Source of the DNA: Nitrososphaerota archaeon
GTDB taxonomy: Archaea; Thermoproteota; Nitrososphaeria; Nitrososphaerales; Gagatemarchaeaceae
Assembly (NCBI GenBank): GCA_027886905.1
Contig: JAPCJO010000013.1
Location: 1 to 36,210, forward strand
DNA: 36,210 bases
Direction of reading: 5' to 3'
In this document: positions 7,799-15,120 of the stretch, one piece after another
Numbering within the stretch: position 1 is the stretch's first letter
How the letters are laid out: each line of letters opens with the position of its first letter
The notes under the pieces: model-generated
Database searches by the model: none
The model's input: only the letters and a program-made list of their open reading frames with translations
What the model was told of the DNA's origin: nothing
Made by a program: the position numbers and the translations under genes

Positions 7799-8161
7799 AT
7801 GACCTCAACGCTGGCCGAGGAGGCCTCTCTAAAGTGCCCTTATTCGAGACTGCTCGAGATACTGGGGAAACCACACACGCTCGCGATTCTCTACAGTTTC
7901 GGTATCACCTCACCGATGCGTTTCACAAAGCTCCAGAAGAGCTTGGACTTACAGCCGAAGATCCTGACGGTCAGGCTCCAGGAATTGGTGGCGTTCGGGC
8001 TCTTGTACCGTAAGGCCTACAACGAGATCCCCCCGAGGGTGGAGTACGAGCTTACGCCAAAGGGCAAGGACCTGAAGAGCATGTTCGAGACGCTCCACGA
8101 GTGGAGTGACAAGTACCGGCTGACGGAGCAGGCACCGAGAGCCACGGCCCGAAGCGGATAG
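7799..8161 (+). CDS. HxlR-family winged-helix transcriptional regulator
   Basis: A 120-residue regulator: CPYSRLLEILGKPHTLAILYSFG with the conserved N-terminal Cys13, a MRFTKLQKSLDLQPKILTVRLQELVAFGLLYRKAY recognition helix and wing, VEYELTPKGKDL, and a C-terminal dimerisation helix. HxlR/DUF24 proteins often sense electrophiles or oxidants through that cysteine and regulate neighbouring oxidoreductase genes. The flavin-dependent oxidoreductase and FMN reductase genes directly downstream are obvious candidate targets. A TATA-like TATTTACG lies about 30 bases before the ATG. The function is an inference from family and position. Confidence 0.92.
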   Translation: MTSTLAEEASLKCPYSRLLEILGKPHTLAILYSFGITSPMRFTKLQKSLDLQPKILTVRLQELVAFGLLYRKAYNEIPPRVEYELTPKGKDLKSMFETLHEWSDKYRLTEQAPRATARSG

Positions 8162-8172
8162 GGTCACTCACC

Positions 8173-8194
8173 CTCGGGGAAGTAACTTCCCGAG
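8173..8194. terminator. Inverted repeat just after the HxlR gene
   Basis: CTCGGGGAAGT and ACTTCCCGAG form arms that pair over ten bases with one extra G, separated by one base, starting twelve bases after the stop codon. It may be a transcript-end hairpin or an operator; its position between regulator and target genes allows either. Confidence 0.4.
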
Positions 8195-8206
8195 TGTAAA
8201 CGCAGC

Positions 8207-8218
8207 AGTATTAATACT
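8207..8218. promoter_or_regulatory. Palindromic AT-rich promoter element upstream of the oxidoreductase pair
   Basis: AGTATTAATACT is a perfect 12-base palindrome containing a TATA-like core, about 40 bases before the ATG of the flavin-dependent oxidoreductase. A dimeric regulator such as the adjacent HxlR protein binding here would block TBP access. That role is inference. Confidence 0.4.
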
Positions 8219-8253
8219 ACCTTTTTGCAAGTATTGGTGGGTGTTTCAGTGGC

Positions 8254-9309
8254 ATGGAGATAGGCGTCGACAGTTTCGTAGCTGCTTTCACCGACAAGAG
8301 CAGGTCGGTCAGTCCTTCGGAGCGGATGCAGAACCTCCTTGAAGACGTTGAGGTCGCCGACAAGGTAGGTCTGGACATCTTCGGCATCGGGGAGCACCAC
8401 CGCAAGGAATTCCTCGACTCTGCGCCGCCCATAATCCTCTCAGCCGCGGCGGCAAGGACGAAGAAGATCCGACTGACGAGCGCCGTGACCGTCCTTAGCG
8501 CCACCGATCCGGTGCGGACCTTCCAGGAGTTCGCAACTCTCGACCTGATTTCGCAGGGGAGGGCTGAGATGGTGGTGGGCAGGGGCTCGTTCGTAGAAGC
8601 CTTCCCCCTATTCGGCTATGACCTCGCCGACTATGACAGGGTGTTCAAGGAAAAGCTCGACCTTCTCCTCAAGATACGCGACAACGAGCACGTGACCTGG
8701 TCGGGGGTCTTCCGGCCAGCGCTGACCGGTCAGGGGGTCTATCCCCGACCCGTCCAGAACCCGTTCCCGATCTGGCTTGGGGTGGGCGGCACACCAGGGT
8801 CGTTCGTCCGTGCCGGCTTGCTCGGGCTTCCACTGGCGGTCGCCATTATAGGGGGAGAGACGCACCGCTTCAGACCTCTCATCGACAGCTACAGGGCGGC
8901 CTGGAGGGAAGCGGGCCATCCTGCCAAGGGGATGAAGGTGGCGTTGCACTCTCTAGGCTACGTCGCCGAGTCCTCGAAAGCGGCGGCCGACGAATTCTTC
9001 CCGGGATACGCACGCGCGTTCACCGACGTGGGGAGGGAACGGGGCTGGGGTCCTGTGACAAGAGAGGACTTTGACGCGCAAATCGGACCACGGGGTGCCT
9101 TGATAATCGGCGACCCCGAAGAGGTCATCGAGAAGATAAAGCGTCACGCGAAAGCCCTGGGGGGAATCTCGCGCGTGACATTCCAGATGGACCCGGGCTC
9201 GCTCTCGCGCGAGAAGTTCAAGCGCTCCATCGAGCTCCTCGGGAAGCGCGTCGCACCTGCAATCCATAAGGAGGTCCTCGAAGAGGATCTGGAGGAGAGC
9301 GCCGCGTGA
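8254..9309 (+). CDS. LLM-class flavin-dependent oxidoreductase
   Basis: A 351-residue bacterial-luciferase-like protein: MEIGVDSFVAAF, VGLDIFGIGEHHRKEFLDSAPPIILSAAAARTKKIRLTSAVTVLSATDPVRTFQEFATLDLISQGRAEMVVGRGSF and PFPIWLGVGG. The GEHH motif and the LTSAVTVLSATDPVR strand are typical of the FMN-dependent branch, not the F420 branch. The stop codon overlaps the start of an FMN reductase gene as GTGA, so the two probably form a two-component flavin monooxygenase or oxidoreductase system, with the reductase supplying reduced FMN. The substrate is unknown. An HxlR regulator lies upstream. Confidence 0.92.
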   Translation: MEIGVDSFVAAFTDKSRSVSPSERMQNLLEDVEVADKVGLDIFGIGEHHRKEFLDSAPPIILSAAAARTKKIRLTSAVTVLSATDPVRTFQEFATLDLISQGRAEMVVGRGSFVEAFPLFGYDLADYDRVFKEKLDLLLKIRDNEHVTWSGVFRPALTGQGVYPRPVQNPFPIWLGVGGTPGSFVRAGLLGLPLAVAIIGGETHRFRPLIDSYRAAWREAGHPAKGMKVALHSLGYVAESSKAAADEFFPGYARAFTDVGRERGWGPVTREDFDAQIGPRGALIIGDPEEVIEKIKRHAKALGGISRVTFQMDPGSLSREKFKRSIELLGKRVAPAIHKEVLEEDLEESAA

Positions 9310-9974
9310 CGTTCGAGCCTATGCGCATCATCAAGGTCAGCGACGATGTGGCGACCCGCGTCGTGGGGCTGGCGGGCAGCCTGCGGGCGGAGAGCGCCAC
9401 CCGGATGGCCGTGAGGTACGCGCTCGCGGGCGCCGAGGAGGAGGGGGCCAGAGTGGAGCTGATGGACCTCGCCGCGTACGACCTGCCGTTCCTCGGTCGA
9501 GAGAAGGAAGAGCCCGGCGCGAGAGTTGTCGAAAGGTTCCGCGCCGACCTGAGGGCCGCGGACGGGATAATACTCGGCTCTCCCGAGATACATGGGAGCT
9601 TCAGCGGCGTGCTGAAGAACGCGCTGGACCTGACCGGCTCGGACGAGTTCGAGGGGAAGATGGTGGGGCTCGTGGGCGTGGCCGGCGGGCAGATGGGGGC
9701 GGTCGAGACCCTGAGCCAACTTCGGACCGTCGGTCGCTCTCTACATGCGTGGGTGGTGCCGACCCAGGTCTCCGTAGGCGACTCGAGCACCGCCTTCGAT
9801 CAGCAGGGAGAACCGGTCAGACCAGAAGTAGGGAACCGCCTGACGTCTGTCGGCCGGCAGGTGGCCCACTTTGCCCGTCTGCACAAGTGCGAGAACCACC
9901 TCCAGTTCGTGAAGGAGTGGGAGGGGGCGCCTCGAACGTCCGACGCCATAAATCCGAAGCCCGTCACTCGCTAG
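9306..9974 (+). CDS. NADPH-dependent FMN reductase family protein
   Basis: A 222-residue flavodoxin-like flavoprotein: VVGLAGSLRAESATRMAVRYAL (the GS-R-x-S-x-N/T phosphate-binding loop), ADGIILGSPEIHGSFSGVLKNALDLTGSDEFEGKMVGLVGVAGG (the SPEY/H flavin motif), and a C-terminal helix. The family includes chromate and azo reductases and the reductase components of two-component monooxygenases. It overlaps the upstream oxidoreductase by four bases (GTGA). A later ATG at 9321 is an alternative start. The overlap and the family pairing support joint function. Confidence 0.92.
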   Translation: MTFEPMRIIKVSDDVATRVVGLAGSLRAESATRMAVRYALAGAEEEGARVELMDLAAYDLPFLGREKEEPGARVVERFRADLRAADGIILGSPEIHGSFSGVLKNALDLTGSDEFEGKMVGLVGVAGGQMGAVETLSQLRTVGRSLHAWVVPTQVSVGDSSTAFDQQGEPVRPEVGNRLTSVGRQVAHFARLHKCENHLQFVKEWEGAPRTSDAINPKPVTR

Positions 9975-10050
9975 TGCGGAGCATCGAAGATGGCCGGGCT
10001 CGGTGGCCTGATTCACTCGCGACATCCCGGCACGACCTGCCTGGTCGCCC

Positions 10051-10942
10051 TTATGCCGTGTTGTGGGCGCTGTCCCCCGCGGTGACGTCGAAGGTTGCGC
10101 CGGAGACCATTCGCGCGGCATCAGATGCTAGAAAGACCACGACTTGTGCCACGTCTCCGGGCTCGATCCAAGGCACACCGAGCGGCGTCTTGGCAATGAG
10201 AATCTTTCGAGCCTGCTCTTCGTCCGCAGGTAACCCGGTCGGATGCCTTCCGGCATCTTGCAACACTTGTGCGTAACGCTCCTCGTGGCGGGTTAGTGGC
10301 GTATCAATGAGACCTGGGACAATGGCATTTACCGTGACATTGTACGACCCGAGTTCCAGCGCCGCGGACTTCATCAAGCCGATGATTCCCCATTTCGACG
10401 CTGCGTAGGACGCCCCATACTTCGTGCCATGCTGCCCCTGGGTCGAGGAGGTCAAGATGATGCGCCCGCCACCTCGTTTCACCATGTAGGGTGCGAAGGC
10501 TCGGAGGGCGTTTGCCGAGCCCGTTAGGTTGACGTCGATCGTGATGTGCCAGTCCGCATCTTCCATCTCGAGCAAAGGATGGAAGCTCTGGATGCCAGCG
10601 TTGGCGAAACAAGATGTCGATGCCCCCGAATTTTTGCTCAGCTCGAACGGCGGCTCTTCGCAGCGCGGGCAAGTCGCGCTGGTCGAGCTTGATGCCCAAC
10701 CAGCTGCGGCCGGTTGCGCGAATCAATCGTCCCGTCTCCTCAAGGTCCCCTGGAGTCGATGGCATAACGCCTGAACGCGAATCGACCCGCGCGCAAATAT
10801 CGAGACCGAGAACGTCTGTCCCTTCGTTGGCGAAGGCGATGGCCGCTGCGCGGCCGATTCCGCGGGCCGCCCCTGTGACGACTGCTATCTTTCCTCGCAA
10901 GCATCCGTCAGATCCGGGTGTCGTTTCGGTCATTGTATCCAC
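10051..10942 (-). pseudogene. Short-chain dehydrogenase/reductase interrupted by a frameshift
   Basis: Two minus-strand frames join into a classical SDR of about 296 residues. The first has the cofactor motif TGAARGIGRA (from residue 23) and ends GGIDIL. The second continues ANAGIQ, then VNLTGSANALRAFAPYMVKRGGGRIILTSSTQG, the catalytic YAASK and VPGLIDTPLTRH. The break is near 10607-10609 on the plus strand, where an extra base in a three-T run (coding strand TTGTTTCGCC) changes the expected L-F-A-N-A-G reading. All catalytic residues are present, so either the gene has decayed very recently or one base is miscalled. Family members of this type oxidise alcohols or reduce ketones with NAD(P). 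Confidence 0.8.
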
Positions 10943-10967
10943 TCTCTCTAGGCCATCGAACCTCTAA

Positions 10968-11189
10968 CTATTTCACCACAGGCCACTTTTCTTTGCGTAG
11001 CGCCCTCTTCATCGTGCCGTTCAGGTTCGAGTGCGCCTCCACGGTGCCGCGGTCGGTGCTCGGCGGCGTGAGAATGTCAGGATTTTGCCTGTCGACAGGC
11101 AAATTGCGTGGGCCCGTGTCTGTCGCACCACGCCCGTCCTTTGCAATCGGCTCAATCACTTCATGGGCATTCTCTTTGGACGAATCCAT
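10968..11189 (-). pseudogene. Internally deleted remnant of an oxalate decarboxylase-type bicupin
   Basis: An open frame of 73 codons. Residues 1-50 (IEPIAKDGRGATDTGPRN, DRQNPDILTPPSTDRGTV) match the N-terminal arm of oxalate decarboxylases, whose consensus there is G-A-x-x-x-GPRN ... NPD-x-x-x-PP-x-TD-x-GT. The last 22 residues (AHSNLNGTMKRALRKEKWPVVK) match the extreme C-terminus of the same family (AHLNL ... L-x-K-x-KxPVV). The two cupin domains expected between, roughly 300 residues with all the manganese ligands, are absent. The product cannot be enzymatic. The frame is kept, so the deletion may be fairly recent. Similarity is judged from memory of the family, not from a search. Confidence 0.55.
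11084..11103. repeat. Perfect 20-bp palindrome
   Basis: TTTGCCTGTCGACAGGCAAA reads identically on both strands. It sits within the oxalate decarboxylase remnant, so it may be a coding coincidence (the codons give LPVDRQ), but perfect palindromes of this length are rare by chance in a window of this size. Confidence 0.9.
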
Positions 11190-11433
11190 GGTTTGACTCG
11201 TAGAAGCGCGGAATTAATATGTGATTTCCTGGAATTTTGTGACTAAGAATCAAGGCTTGTCATCGCAGCCGAGTCGCCACGATATTCTGAGAGGCCTGGA
11301 GCCAGGCGGCCCGCTTTGACGATTTACCGCCGCGCGAAGTGCGGAAAACCTCTGTAGTAGTCTACAAATATACGAAATCACGCGTCTAGTTGCGAAAAAC
11401 CTTAAGAAAGCCGTCGCGCCCCCCGCGACCGGC
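11190..11433. other. Intergenic stretch with dapA promoter
   Basis: No gene was recognised here. The 3' end holds a TATA-like CTTAAGAA (11401-11408), 26 bases before the dapA start, fitting a leaderless message. TGTAG and CTACA (11352-11365) form a small inverted repeat further upstream. The 5' part is AT-richer than the neighbouring genes and no tRNA or coding remnant was seen in it. Confidence 0.5.
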
Positions 11434-12486
11434 ATGCCATTCAGGTTCCGCGGAGGATATACGGCGGTCGTCACCCCGTTCGATTCCAAGAAGAAGGTAG
11501 ACTGGGAGCAGCTGAAGATCCTGGCCGAGTTCCAAAAGTCTCAGGGCATCCGGGGCGTGGTCCCAGCCGGCACCACGGGGGAGAGCCCGACGCTGAGCTG
11601 GACCGAGCACTACCGGGTAATCGAGTCCTACTTCGAGGCGTGCGGCTCCTCAGTGGAGACCATAGCGGGCACGGGCTCAAACAGCACCGAGGAATCCCTC
11701 GAGGCCACGCGCCACGTCTACGACGACGGAATACGGGCTGCCCTCCTTGTGGACCCATACTACAACGGCCCCAGCTCGCTCGAGATCAGGAAGGAATACT
11801 ACGAGCCGATAGCGCAGAAGTTCCCGGAGGTACAGATGATACCCTACATTATCCCAGGGAGGACGGGGGCGCAGCTCCTCCCGCAGGACCTCGCCATTCT
11901 GGCGAGGGAGTACCCCAACCTCCAGGCGGTGAAAGAGGCGACGGGGAGCGCGGAGAACGCGCGCCTCACAAGGAAGCTCTGCGGCCCAGAGTTCTCGATA
12001 ATGTCCGGCGACGACGACAAGACCGTCTCCTTCATGGGCGACGACGCGATCGTCTGCTCTGGGGCCATCTCCGTCGTCTCCAACGTCGTCCCACGGGCGG
12101 TGGAGGACCTCACGGAGGCAGCCCTCGCGGGCAACATGGAGGAGGCCGAGCGGCTGGGCGCCGCCCTCCAGCCGCTCTTCGCGATGGTCACGGTCAAGTC
12201 CGAGGAGAACACGTCCTTCGGGCCCGTCCCCGTCAAGGCGAGGAACCCACTCCCAGTCAAGACGATGATGAACGTGCTGGGCATGGGGGCAGGGCCTTGC
12301 AGGAGACCGCTCGGCCTGGTCACCAAGCAGGCCCTAAACCACATCCTCGATGGCCTCAGGAAGGTCTGGACGAACAACCCCGAGGTCCTGGAGCCCATCG
12401 AGAAAGCCTTCGACGTGTCAATAGACAAGAGGCTCCGCGTCGCCAAGTTCTGGGACGGGCTAGCGTACGGTGACACGTATGAGTAG
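11434..12486 (+). CDS. dapA: 4-hydroxy-tetrahydrodipicolinate synthase (DapA family)
   Basis: A 350-residue TIM-barrel aldolase. GGYTAVVTPFDSKKKVDWEQL and the AGTTGESPTL loop supply the Thr-Thr pair, PYIIPGRTG the Tyr and Arg, and AVKEATGS the Schiff-base lysine. All hallmark residues of DapA/N-acetylneuraminate lyases are in place. At 350 residues it is some 50 longer than the usual 290-300; the extra sequence is a C-terminal extension after VLGMGAGPCRRPLG. The overlap with dapB supports the lysine/diaminopimelate route (condensation of pyruvate with aspartate semialdehyde) over sialic acid or other aldolase roles. A TATA-like box lies 26 bases upstream. Confidence 0.88.
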   Translation: MPFRFRGGYTAVVTPFDSKKKVDWEQLKILAEFQKSQGIRGVVPAGTTGESPTLSWTEHYRVIESYFEACGSSVETIAGTGSNSTEESLEATRHVYDDGIRAALLVDPYYNGPSSLEIRKEYYEPIAQKFPEVQMIPYIIPGRTGAQLLPQDLAILAREYPNLQAVKEATGSAENARLTRKLCGPEFSIMSGDDDKTVSFMGDDAIVCSGAISVVSNVVPRAVEDLTEAALAGNMEEAERLGAALQPLFAMVTVKSEENTSFGPVPVKARNPLPVKTMMNVLGMGAGPCRRPLGLVTKQALNHILDGLRKVWTNNPEVLEPIEKAFDVSIDKRLRVAKFWDGLAYGDTYE

Positions 12487-13288
12487 GCCGCTCAGGGTCT
12501 GCCTTGTCGGGGCGACTGGCCGGATGGGCACCCTGATCTCCCGGGAGGCACCCACGGACAGGTTCGACGTGACTGGGGCCGTCGCGGCCCAGGACGACCC
12601 GGGCGTCGGGAAGACCCTCCGCGAACTGGGGGCAGGGCCTAGCCCCGCGAAGGTCTCGCCGCCGTCCGCCCTAGCGGGCCTTCTGGCCAAGAGCGACGTC
12701 TGCATATCGTTCACAAGCGCGCAGGCGGAGGTGGCCAACCTCCCGGTCATCGCGAAGGGAGCGGTCCCCTACGTCTCGGGCACGACCGGGCTCACGCCCC
12801 AGCAGAGGAAGGACGCGAACTCGGCCCTCGCGGGCAGGCTCCCAGCAGTCATCGCCTCGAACTTCTCCTTGGGAGCCAACCTGCTCATCGCGATGTCGGC
12901 GGCGCTCAAGGCCCTCCCTTCGGGCTTCGACGTGAGCATCGTGGAGGCCCACCACTCTGGGAAGGTGGACGCCCCCAGCGGGACTGCCTTGAGCATAGCT
13001 CAGGAGGTCTCGAAGGCCAGGGGATACACCAAGACGGTGAACGGCCGGAGCGGCGCCTCGAAGCGAGCCCCAGAGGAGCTGGAGGTGTTCTCTCTCAGGG
13101 GAGGGGGCACGCCGGGCATCCACACGGTCCACGCCTTCGGCCCCCACGAGATGATCACCCTGGAGCACCTCGCCTTCTCGAGGTCCGCCTTCGCCCTTGG
13201 CGCCCTCCACGCCGCCGAGTGGGTTACGGCGGAGGGGCGCGAGCCCCGGGTCTACGGGATGGCGGACGTCCTCGGGCTGAAGCTCTAG
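12479..13288 (+). CDS. dapB: 4-hydroxy-tetrahydrodipicolinate reductase
   Basis: About 269 residues from the ATG at 12479, which overlaps the end of dapA. A GTG nine bases earlier is possible but less likely. GATGRMG is the NAD(P) loop, FTSAQAEVANLPVIAKGAVPYVSGTTGLT lines the cofactor site, ASNFSLGANLL follows, and EAHHSGKVDAPSGTAL is the signature motif with the catalytic His and Lys. IHTVHAFGPHEMITLEHLAFSR completes the tetramerisation/substrate domain. It reduces the DapA product towards tetrahydrodipicolinate, so dapA-dapB make the first committed steps of diaminopimelate/lysine synthesis. The later genes are not in the window. Confidence 0.93.
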   Translation: MSRPLRVCLVGATGRMGTLISREAPTDRFDVTGAVAAQDDPGVGKTLRELGAGPSPAKVSPPSALAGLLAKSDVCISFTSAQAEVANLPVIAKGAVPYVSGTTGLTPQQRKDANSALAGRLPAVIASNFSLGANLLIAMSAALKALPSGFDVSIVEAHHSGKVDAPSGTALSIAQEVSKARGYTKTVNGRSGASKRAPEELEVFSLRGGGTPGIHTVHAFGPHEMITLEHLAFSRSAFALGALHAAEWVTAEGREPRVYGMADVLGLKL

Positions 13289-13291
13289 GGG

Positions 13292-14440
13292 CTAGTTCTC
13301 GTAGAGGCTGTCGTGCGTCTCGGGCTTCCCGTCGGTGAGGAGCTCGTAGCCGCTCTCGGTCACCAGGACTGTCTCCCCTATCCTGCACCCGCCCACCTCG
13401 AGGTTGTCGTCCAGCGTGATGCAGGGCTCGATGGCGATAATGTGCCCAGGCTTCAGCTCGGCGCTCGGCCCGTCCATGCCCGGCTCGGGCGCCCACGGTG
13501 GCTCGTAGACGTTCACCCCCACGCCGTGCAGTATGGGCTGGATCCTGCTGAAGGAGTACTGGGAGTACCCGTACTCGTCCACGACATCCTCGGCGGCGTC
13601 CCTGAGCTCGAGGGTGGTCGCCCCGGGCCTCGTCGCCTTGAGGGCCGCGGAGTAGGCGTCGTAGGTCGCCGTGTAGAGCCGCCTCTGCGCCGCCGTTGGG
13701 CTCCCGACTATCGTCGTCGTCGTGATGTCCGTGTTGTAAGCCTTGTAGATCGTCGCGTATCCGAGTATGAGGAACTCACCCGCCTTGACGACCCTGTCCG
13801 AGTCGTGCCTCGTCATGAGACCCGTGTTCGGGCCCGCGAAAGTCGCGAGCGACCAGGACATCCCCTCCGCCCCGAGCTTCCGCGCCGCGTACTCCCCCTC
13901 GGCGGCAATCTCGTACTCCCTCATCCCCGGGCGCGCGGACTTGAGCGCCGCCCTCACTGAGGCCTCCGTGACCTTCGCGGCCTCCCGCATGATCGCGACC
14001 TCGCCTTCGAGCTTGACCGCCCTCTCCTCGGCGATCTCCGCGCCGACGTCGACGAGCTTCACCCCCTTCGCGGCCTTGCGCAGGGCGTGGAACCCCTCGA
14101 GGCCCAGCTGGTCGTATCCGACCTCGCCGCTCTTGACGTAGTCCCTGAAGACCTTCGAGATCTCCTCGGCCCGGCCCGAGCTGTGCATCACCCTCATGTC
14201 GCTCACCCACGGCATGTAGTACTTGGCGCGGGTGTAGTCACCGGCGACGGTGAGGACCACCACGTCCCCGTCGGCAGTAAGGAACGAGGAGTAGCTGTTC
14301 TGGAACCAAAGACTGACCACGGGACGGAAGTCCGTCGAGTACCTGACGTTCTCGATTCTGTTGAGCAGCAACGCGTCGAGCCCCTCTCTCTTCATGAGCG
14401 AGACGAGCTTGGCGACCTTCTTCTTCCTGAGGTCCGCCAT
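13292..14440 (-). CDS. M24 (Xaa-Pro aminopeptidase-like) family protein
   Basis: About 382 residues with a creatinase-type N-terminal domain (KLVSLMKREGLDALLLNRIENVRYSTDFRP) and a pita-bread C-terminal domain (AGEFLILGYATIYKAYNTDITTTTIVG, ILHGVGVNVYEPPW, IAIEPCITLDDNLEVGGCRIGETVLVTESGYELLT). The His of HGVG and the Glu of IEP are kept, but the first ligand Asp is Gly (in LILGYA) and the usual RIED Glu reads RIGE. The standard two-metal site therefore looks altered, and it may not be a classical peptidase. I start it at the ATG at 14440: the ATG at 14497 is only about 10 bases from a TATA box (14503-14510) and would lie upstream of the expected transcript start. It converges on dapB. Confidence 0.85.
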   Translation of the reverse strand: MADLRKKKVAKLVSLMKREGLDALLLNRIENVRYSTDFRPVVSLWFQNSYSSFLTADGDVVVLTVAGDYTRAKYYMPWVSDMRVMHSSGRAEEISKVFRDYVKSGEVGYDQLGLEGFHALRKAAKGVKLVDVGAEIAEERAVKLEGEVAIMREAAKVTEASVRAALKSARPGMREYEIAAEGEYAARKLGAEGMSWSLATFAGPNTGLMTRHDSDRVVKAGEFLILGYATIYKAYNTDITTTTIVGSPTAAQRRLYTATYDAYSAALKATRPGATTLELRDAAEDVVDEYGYSQYSFSRIQPILHGVGVNVYEPPWAPEPGMDGPSAELKPGHIIAIEPCITLDDNLEVGGCRIGETVLVTESGYELLTDGKPETHDSLYEN

Positions 14441-14672
14441 GTCGACACCCCGATTTGCGCTTCTGGGCAAGGTCGTTCTTCCCTCGCCAAGAGCCATCGT
14501 CTATAAATGATGGTGCCCGCCGGTTGGCTTCGCCTAGAGCGTATGAACTCTTGAAGTTCGTCGACTCAGCCAGTCGGCGACCAAAGTCTGCGACTCGCCA
14601 TTCCGAAAATTAACCGGTAGACATTCACAACCCGCAAGAACACCCCTCCCTCAACCGCGCAATTGGTGACGG

Positions 14673-14688
14673 TTCTCAAATCTGAGAA
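14673..14688. promoter_or_regulatory. Inverted repeat upstream of the GYD-domain gene
   Basis: TTCTCA-AATC-TGAGAA is a six-base-arm inverted repeat lying just upstream of a TATA-like GATAAAAAG (14700-14708), which in turn is about 26 bases before the ATG at 14731. The place and symmetry suit an activator or repressor site; the binding protein is unknown. Confidence 0.35.
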
Positions 14689-14730
14689 TCGTATGCCTAA
14701 GATAAAAAGACGGAGCGCGAAAAAGCGACC

Positions 14731-15021
14731 ATGGCCTACTTCATCAGACTGACGACCTTCACCTCTGAGGGCGCAAAAGACCTGAAGACCTTTCCTCAGC
14801 GACGGAAAGAATTCTTGGCCGCTGCCCTGAAGCTGAACATAAAGGTCGTCTCGGAATACGCGATAGCAGGCCGATACGACATAATCACAATTCTTGATGC
14901 TCCCGACCTTGCGGCTGTCCTCAAACTGAGCGCGAGGATGGGCTCTGCTGGGCGGACGCGTTCCGAAACGTTGAGTGCCCTTCCGGCCGACGAATTCGAG
15001 AAGATCTCGCAATCGTTCTAG
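14731..15021 (+). CDS. GYD-domain protein
   Basis: A 96-residue protein matching the GYD family: MAYFIRLTTFTSEGAKDLKTFPQRRKEF, VVSEYAIAGRYDIITILDAPD (with RYD at the position that gives the family its name) and LSALPADEFEKI at the end. GYD proteins are small ferredoxin-like, dimeric-barrel proteins of unknown function, related in fold to the ligand-binding domain of Lrp/AsnC regulators. It has its own promoter and precedes the methylcitrate genes on the same strand, 99 bases away, but the separate TATA box before prpB argues against an operon. Confidence 0.88.
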   Translation: MAYFIRLTTFTSEGAKDLKTFPQRRKEFLAAALKLNIKVVSEYAIAGRYDIITILDAPDLAAVLKLSARMGSAGRTRSETLSALPADEFEKISQSF

Positions 15022-15120
15022 GCCTCCCTCCTTCCAAGGTGCGCCATCGAGTTCGGGCGCCAAATCATGCTTTGATGGGTTCGTGAGAACCTAAATGGTT
15101 GCTAGCCGAGGCGGCAGGGC

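Noticed and set aside
14441-14497. Upstream ATG for the M24 protein
   Set aside because: It is only about 10 bases from the TATA-like box, upstream of the expected transcript start, and encodes no conserved residues.
14520-14672. Possible RNA gene in the gap before the GYD-domain gene
   Set aside because: A small symmetric GAACT...AGTTC-like stretch near 14543 is present, but no cloverleaf, box C/D or stable long hairpin could be drawn.
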